NCBI GenBank assembly: GCA_964573145.1
Contig: CAZNIM010000010.1
Location: forward strand, 1-22,402
Reading direction: 5' to 3'
Source: PWPS01 sp964573145
GTDB taxonomy: Bacteria > Patescibacteriota > Minisyncoccia > Minisyncoccales > PWPS01
Length of the DNA: 22,402 bases
Shown here: piece by piece, positions 20,888 to 22,402 of the stretch
How positions within the stretch are numbered: the stretch's first letter is position 1
How the letters are laid out: each line of letters opens with the position of its first letter
Position numbers and translations under genes: made by a program
Notes under the pieces: model-generated
What the model saw: only the letters and a program-made list of their open reading frames with translations
Told to the model about the DNA's origin: nothing
Database searches by the model: none

Positions 20888-22217
20888 ATTCTACGGACAA
20901 GCAGCTGCGGTTTTAGGCCCTTTTTTCGGGGCTCTTTCGCGTTTGGTCGCTAATTGGTGGTGGCTTCCACTTCCCTTTATATTGTGGCCGGTCTTTTTAA
21001 AGCACTACCTTTCCTGGAGACAGCATCTCTGGGACGTTCACGAGCGACCGGCATCGATACTTTTGGAAGTCAAGCCGCCGAGTGACGTAAAGAAACCGAT
21101 CAGAGCGATGGAAGCCGTGTTGCACGGTTTTTGGCAGATATACGGACCTCCCAACTGGTATCAAAAATGGATCGAAGGAGAGCAGGGGTTGTCCTTTTCG
21201 TTGGAGATCGTTGGAATAGATGGAGTTCCTCATTTTTTGGTCAGAATACCGGAGCCGCATCGGGATCTTTTTGAAAGTCACATATACTCTCAATACGGCG
21301 AAGCGGAGATAAGAGAGGTTGAAGATTATGTTAAAAACGTACCGTCCAACATACCCAACAACAGATGGGATTTTATGGGTTGCGGTTACCAGATGGTTCC
21401 CAGTCATTTTTATCCGATTAGAACTTATAAAGAATTTGAGACGGAGATGGAAGATGACGAACAAAAAGTTGATCCGATAGCCGGCTTGATGGAATCGATT
21501 GCCAAGCTGAAGAAAGGGGAACAGATCTGGATTCAAATAAAAGCGAAGCCGGTTGCCAACGATAATGACGGAGGATTTTCAAAAGACGCCGAGAAAGAAA
21601 AAGAAAAGTTATTGCAAAGAAGCTCCGGAGATGAAGAAGATTCGAATGCAAGGTCGATTCCTCAGATGCTCATTGAATTTATGGCTAATTTCAGAATATC
21701 CGAATTCAGTAAAAGTGAAGATAAGGATTTTGGGGGACTGTCTCCGGAGATGATGCTTTCTCCCGGAGAAAAGAGAAAAGTCGACGCTCTGGAGAGAAAA
21801 GTATCCAAGAAGTACTTCAAGTGTCATATAATGCATATATACTTGGGAAGAAAAGACGTTATAGATTGGCCGAAGTTCAAGATGCCGATGAGTTATTTTA
21901 ATAATTTCAGTGATAATAATATAGGGTCAATAATTCCCAAAGGGGCCTTCATAACCAAACAAGAACAAAAATATTGGAATTGGTTTCTTTTTCCGAAAAG
22001 GAGAAAGTATCTTTTAAAACGTAAATTCATTAGAAATTATATAAGAAGAACCCCGCTTTATTACCCGAAAGTTCATCCCGACGGCCAGTTCATACTCAAC
22101 ACCGAAGAGCTGGCGACACTGTTTCACTTCCCGAGCAAGATCGCCGGACCGCCTTCAATTTTGGAAAGAGTCGAATCCAAAAAAGCGGAAGCGCCGTGGC
22201 AATTACCTACGGAATAA
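20847..22217 (+). CDS. Membrane protein paired with a HerA/VirB4-like ATPase (CPR type)
   Basis: 456 residues from ATG 20847, which lies inside the preceding gene in another frame. A G-rich AGGGGGG (20875-20881) follows this ATG but no start codon sits at a useful distance after it. An N-terminal hydrophobic region (about 20-55, with WWWLPLPFILWPVF) is followed by a large soluble part: ERPASILLEVKPPSDVKKP, EGEQGLSFSLEIVG, FLVRIPEPHRDLFESHIYSQ and GEQIWIQIKAKP. This matches the CPR membrane proteins that directly precede a type-IV-secretion-like ATPase (DUF8128-like, from memory). The order and 3-bp gap to the ATPase support a joint machine, perhaps for DNA uptake, pili or secretion; that is inference. 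Confidence 0.75.
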   Translation: MENTLIEIIEGGTEFYGQAAAVLGPFFGALSRLVANWWWLPLPFILWPVFLKHYLSWRQHLWDVHERPASILLEVKPPSDVKKPIRAMEAVLHGFWQIYGPPNWYQKWIEGEQGLSFSLEIVGIDGVPHFLVRIPEPHRDLFESHIYSQYGEAEIREVEDYVKNVPSNIPNNRWDFMGCGYQMVPSHFYPIRTYKEFETEMEDDEQKVDPIAGLMESIAKLKKGEQIWIQIKAKPVANDNDGGFSKDAEKEKEKLLQRSSGDEEDSNARSIPQMLIEFMANFRISEFSKSEDKDFGGLSPEMMLSPGEKRKVDALERKVSKKYFKCHIMHIYLGRKDVIDWPKFKMPMSYFNNFSDNNIGSIIPKGAFITKQEQKYWNWFLFPKRRKYLLKRKFIRNYIRRTPLYYPKVHPDGQFILNTEELATLFHFPSKIAGPPSILERVESKKAEAPWQLPTE

Positions 22218-22220
22218 ATT

Positions 22221-22402
22221 ATGGAAAAGGAAAAAGATACAATAACATATTTCGGCCGGACTACTTTTCGAAACCAAAAAAAGAAATTCGGAATCAAAAG
22301 AGATGACAGAAGACGTCATTTTTATGTCATTGGAAAAACCGGAATGGGTAAGACCGCTCTTATTCAAAATATGATGGTTCAAGACGTTTTGAACGGAGAA
22401 GG
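22221..22402 (+). CDS. HerA/VirB4/TraG-like ATPase, N-terminal fragment
   Basis: Sixty codons are visible before the window ends. YFGRTTFRNQKKKFGI and RRRHFYVIGKTGMGKTALIQ contain a complete Walker A (GKTGMGKT, 38-45), as at the start of type IV secretion-type conjugative ATPases and HerA-like translocases. It starts 3 bp after the membrane protein, so the two are co-translated. The rest, including Walker B, is outside the window, so the subfamily cannot be settled. Confidence 0.8.
   Translation, partial: MEKEKDTITYFGRTTFRNQKKKFGIKRDDRRRHFYVIGKTGMGKTALIQNMMVQDVLNGE

Noticed and set aside
1..22402. UGA recoding to glycine (Gracilibacteria/Absconditabacteria)
   Set aside because: Several genes end in TGA at exactly the expected family C-terminus and overlap the next ATG, for example serpin/murB and secD/secF.

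Overview
The window looks like a chromosomal piece of a Candidatus Patescibacteria (CPR) genome, most likely Parcubacteria/Paceibacteria-like. The reasons are several short secreted proteins with the CPR style of peptidoglycan-binding domain, a sigma-region-4/HARE-HTH fusion protein, a membrane protein placed just before a HerA/VirB4-like ATPase, compact operons with ATGA overlaps, and many AT-rich promoters with very short leaders. TGA is a normal stop here (secD/secF and serpin/murB overlaps), which argues against the UGA-recoded Gracilibacteria/Absconditabacteria. The lineage call rests on gene style only; there is no rRNA or other phylogenetic marker.

Layout. Positions 1-2235 (minus strand) are the N-terminal 745 codons of a large secreted repeat protein that runs off the left edge. 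It has a signal peptide, a Cys/His-rich N-terminal module, tandem RTDTDFP...GYxGxL and YxGxV repeats (including a perfect 226-bp DNA duplication), and an Ig/carboxypeptidase-regulatory-like fold at the edge. A 476-bp divergent regulatory region (2236-2711) follows, with a consensus promoter facing left and a palindrome-flanked promoter facing right. The right-facing promoter drives a 666-aa secreted peptidoglycan-binding surface protein. Then come a small HNH-like protein, a 26-aa membrane peptide, a DUF218/ElyC-like membrane protein and a small membrane/coiled-coil protein.

Positions 6540-10230 hold a secreted gluzincin metallopeptidase with a C-terminal peptidoglycan-binding domain, a flippase-like (LPG-synthase TM-type) membrane protein and a membrane-anchored lipoprotein-like protein. 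Positions 10324-15493 look like one operon: an inhibitory-type serpin, murB, a short ribosome hibernation factor and secA. After that come an unknown helical protein, a YegS/diacylglycerol-kinase-like lipid kinase with a small acidic protein, secD-secF, the sigma4/HARE-HTH regulator, a membrane protein and the start of a HerA/VirB4-like ATPase cut by the right edge.

Taken together the region is about the cell envelope and export: the Sec motor (SecA, SecD, SecF), the secreted products that would use it, cell-wall synthesis (MurB), lipid handling (flippase-like protein, lipid kinase) and a possible type-IV-like ATPase locus. The most unusual items are the serpin with an intact inhibitory hinge and a Glu at the predicted P1, its promoter start-region similarity to the metallopeptidase promoter, the freshly duplicated repeats of the surface protein, the palindromic promoter at 2507-2544, and two stop codons that sit in the loops of terminator hairpins.
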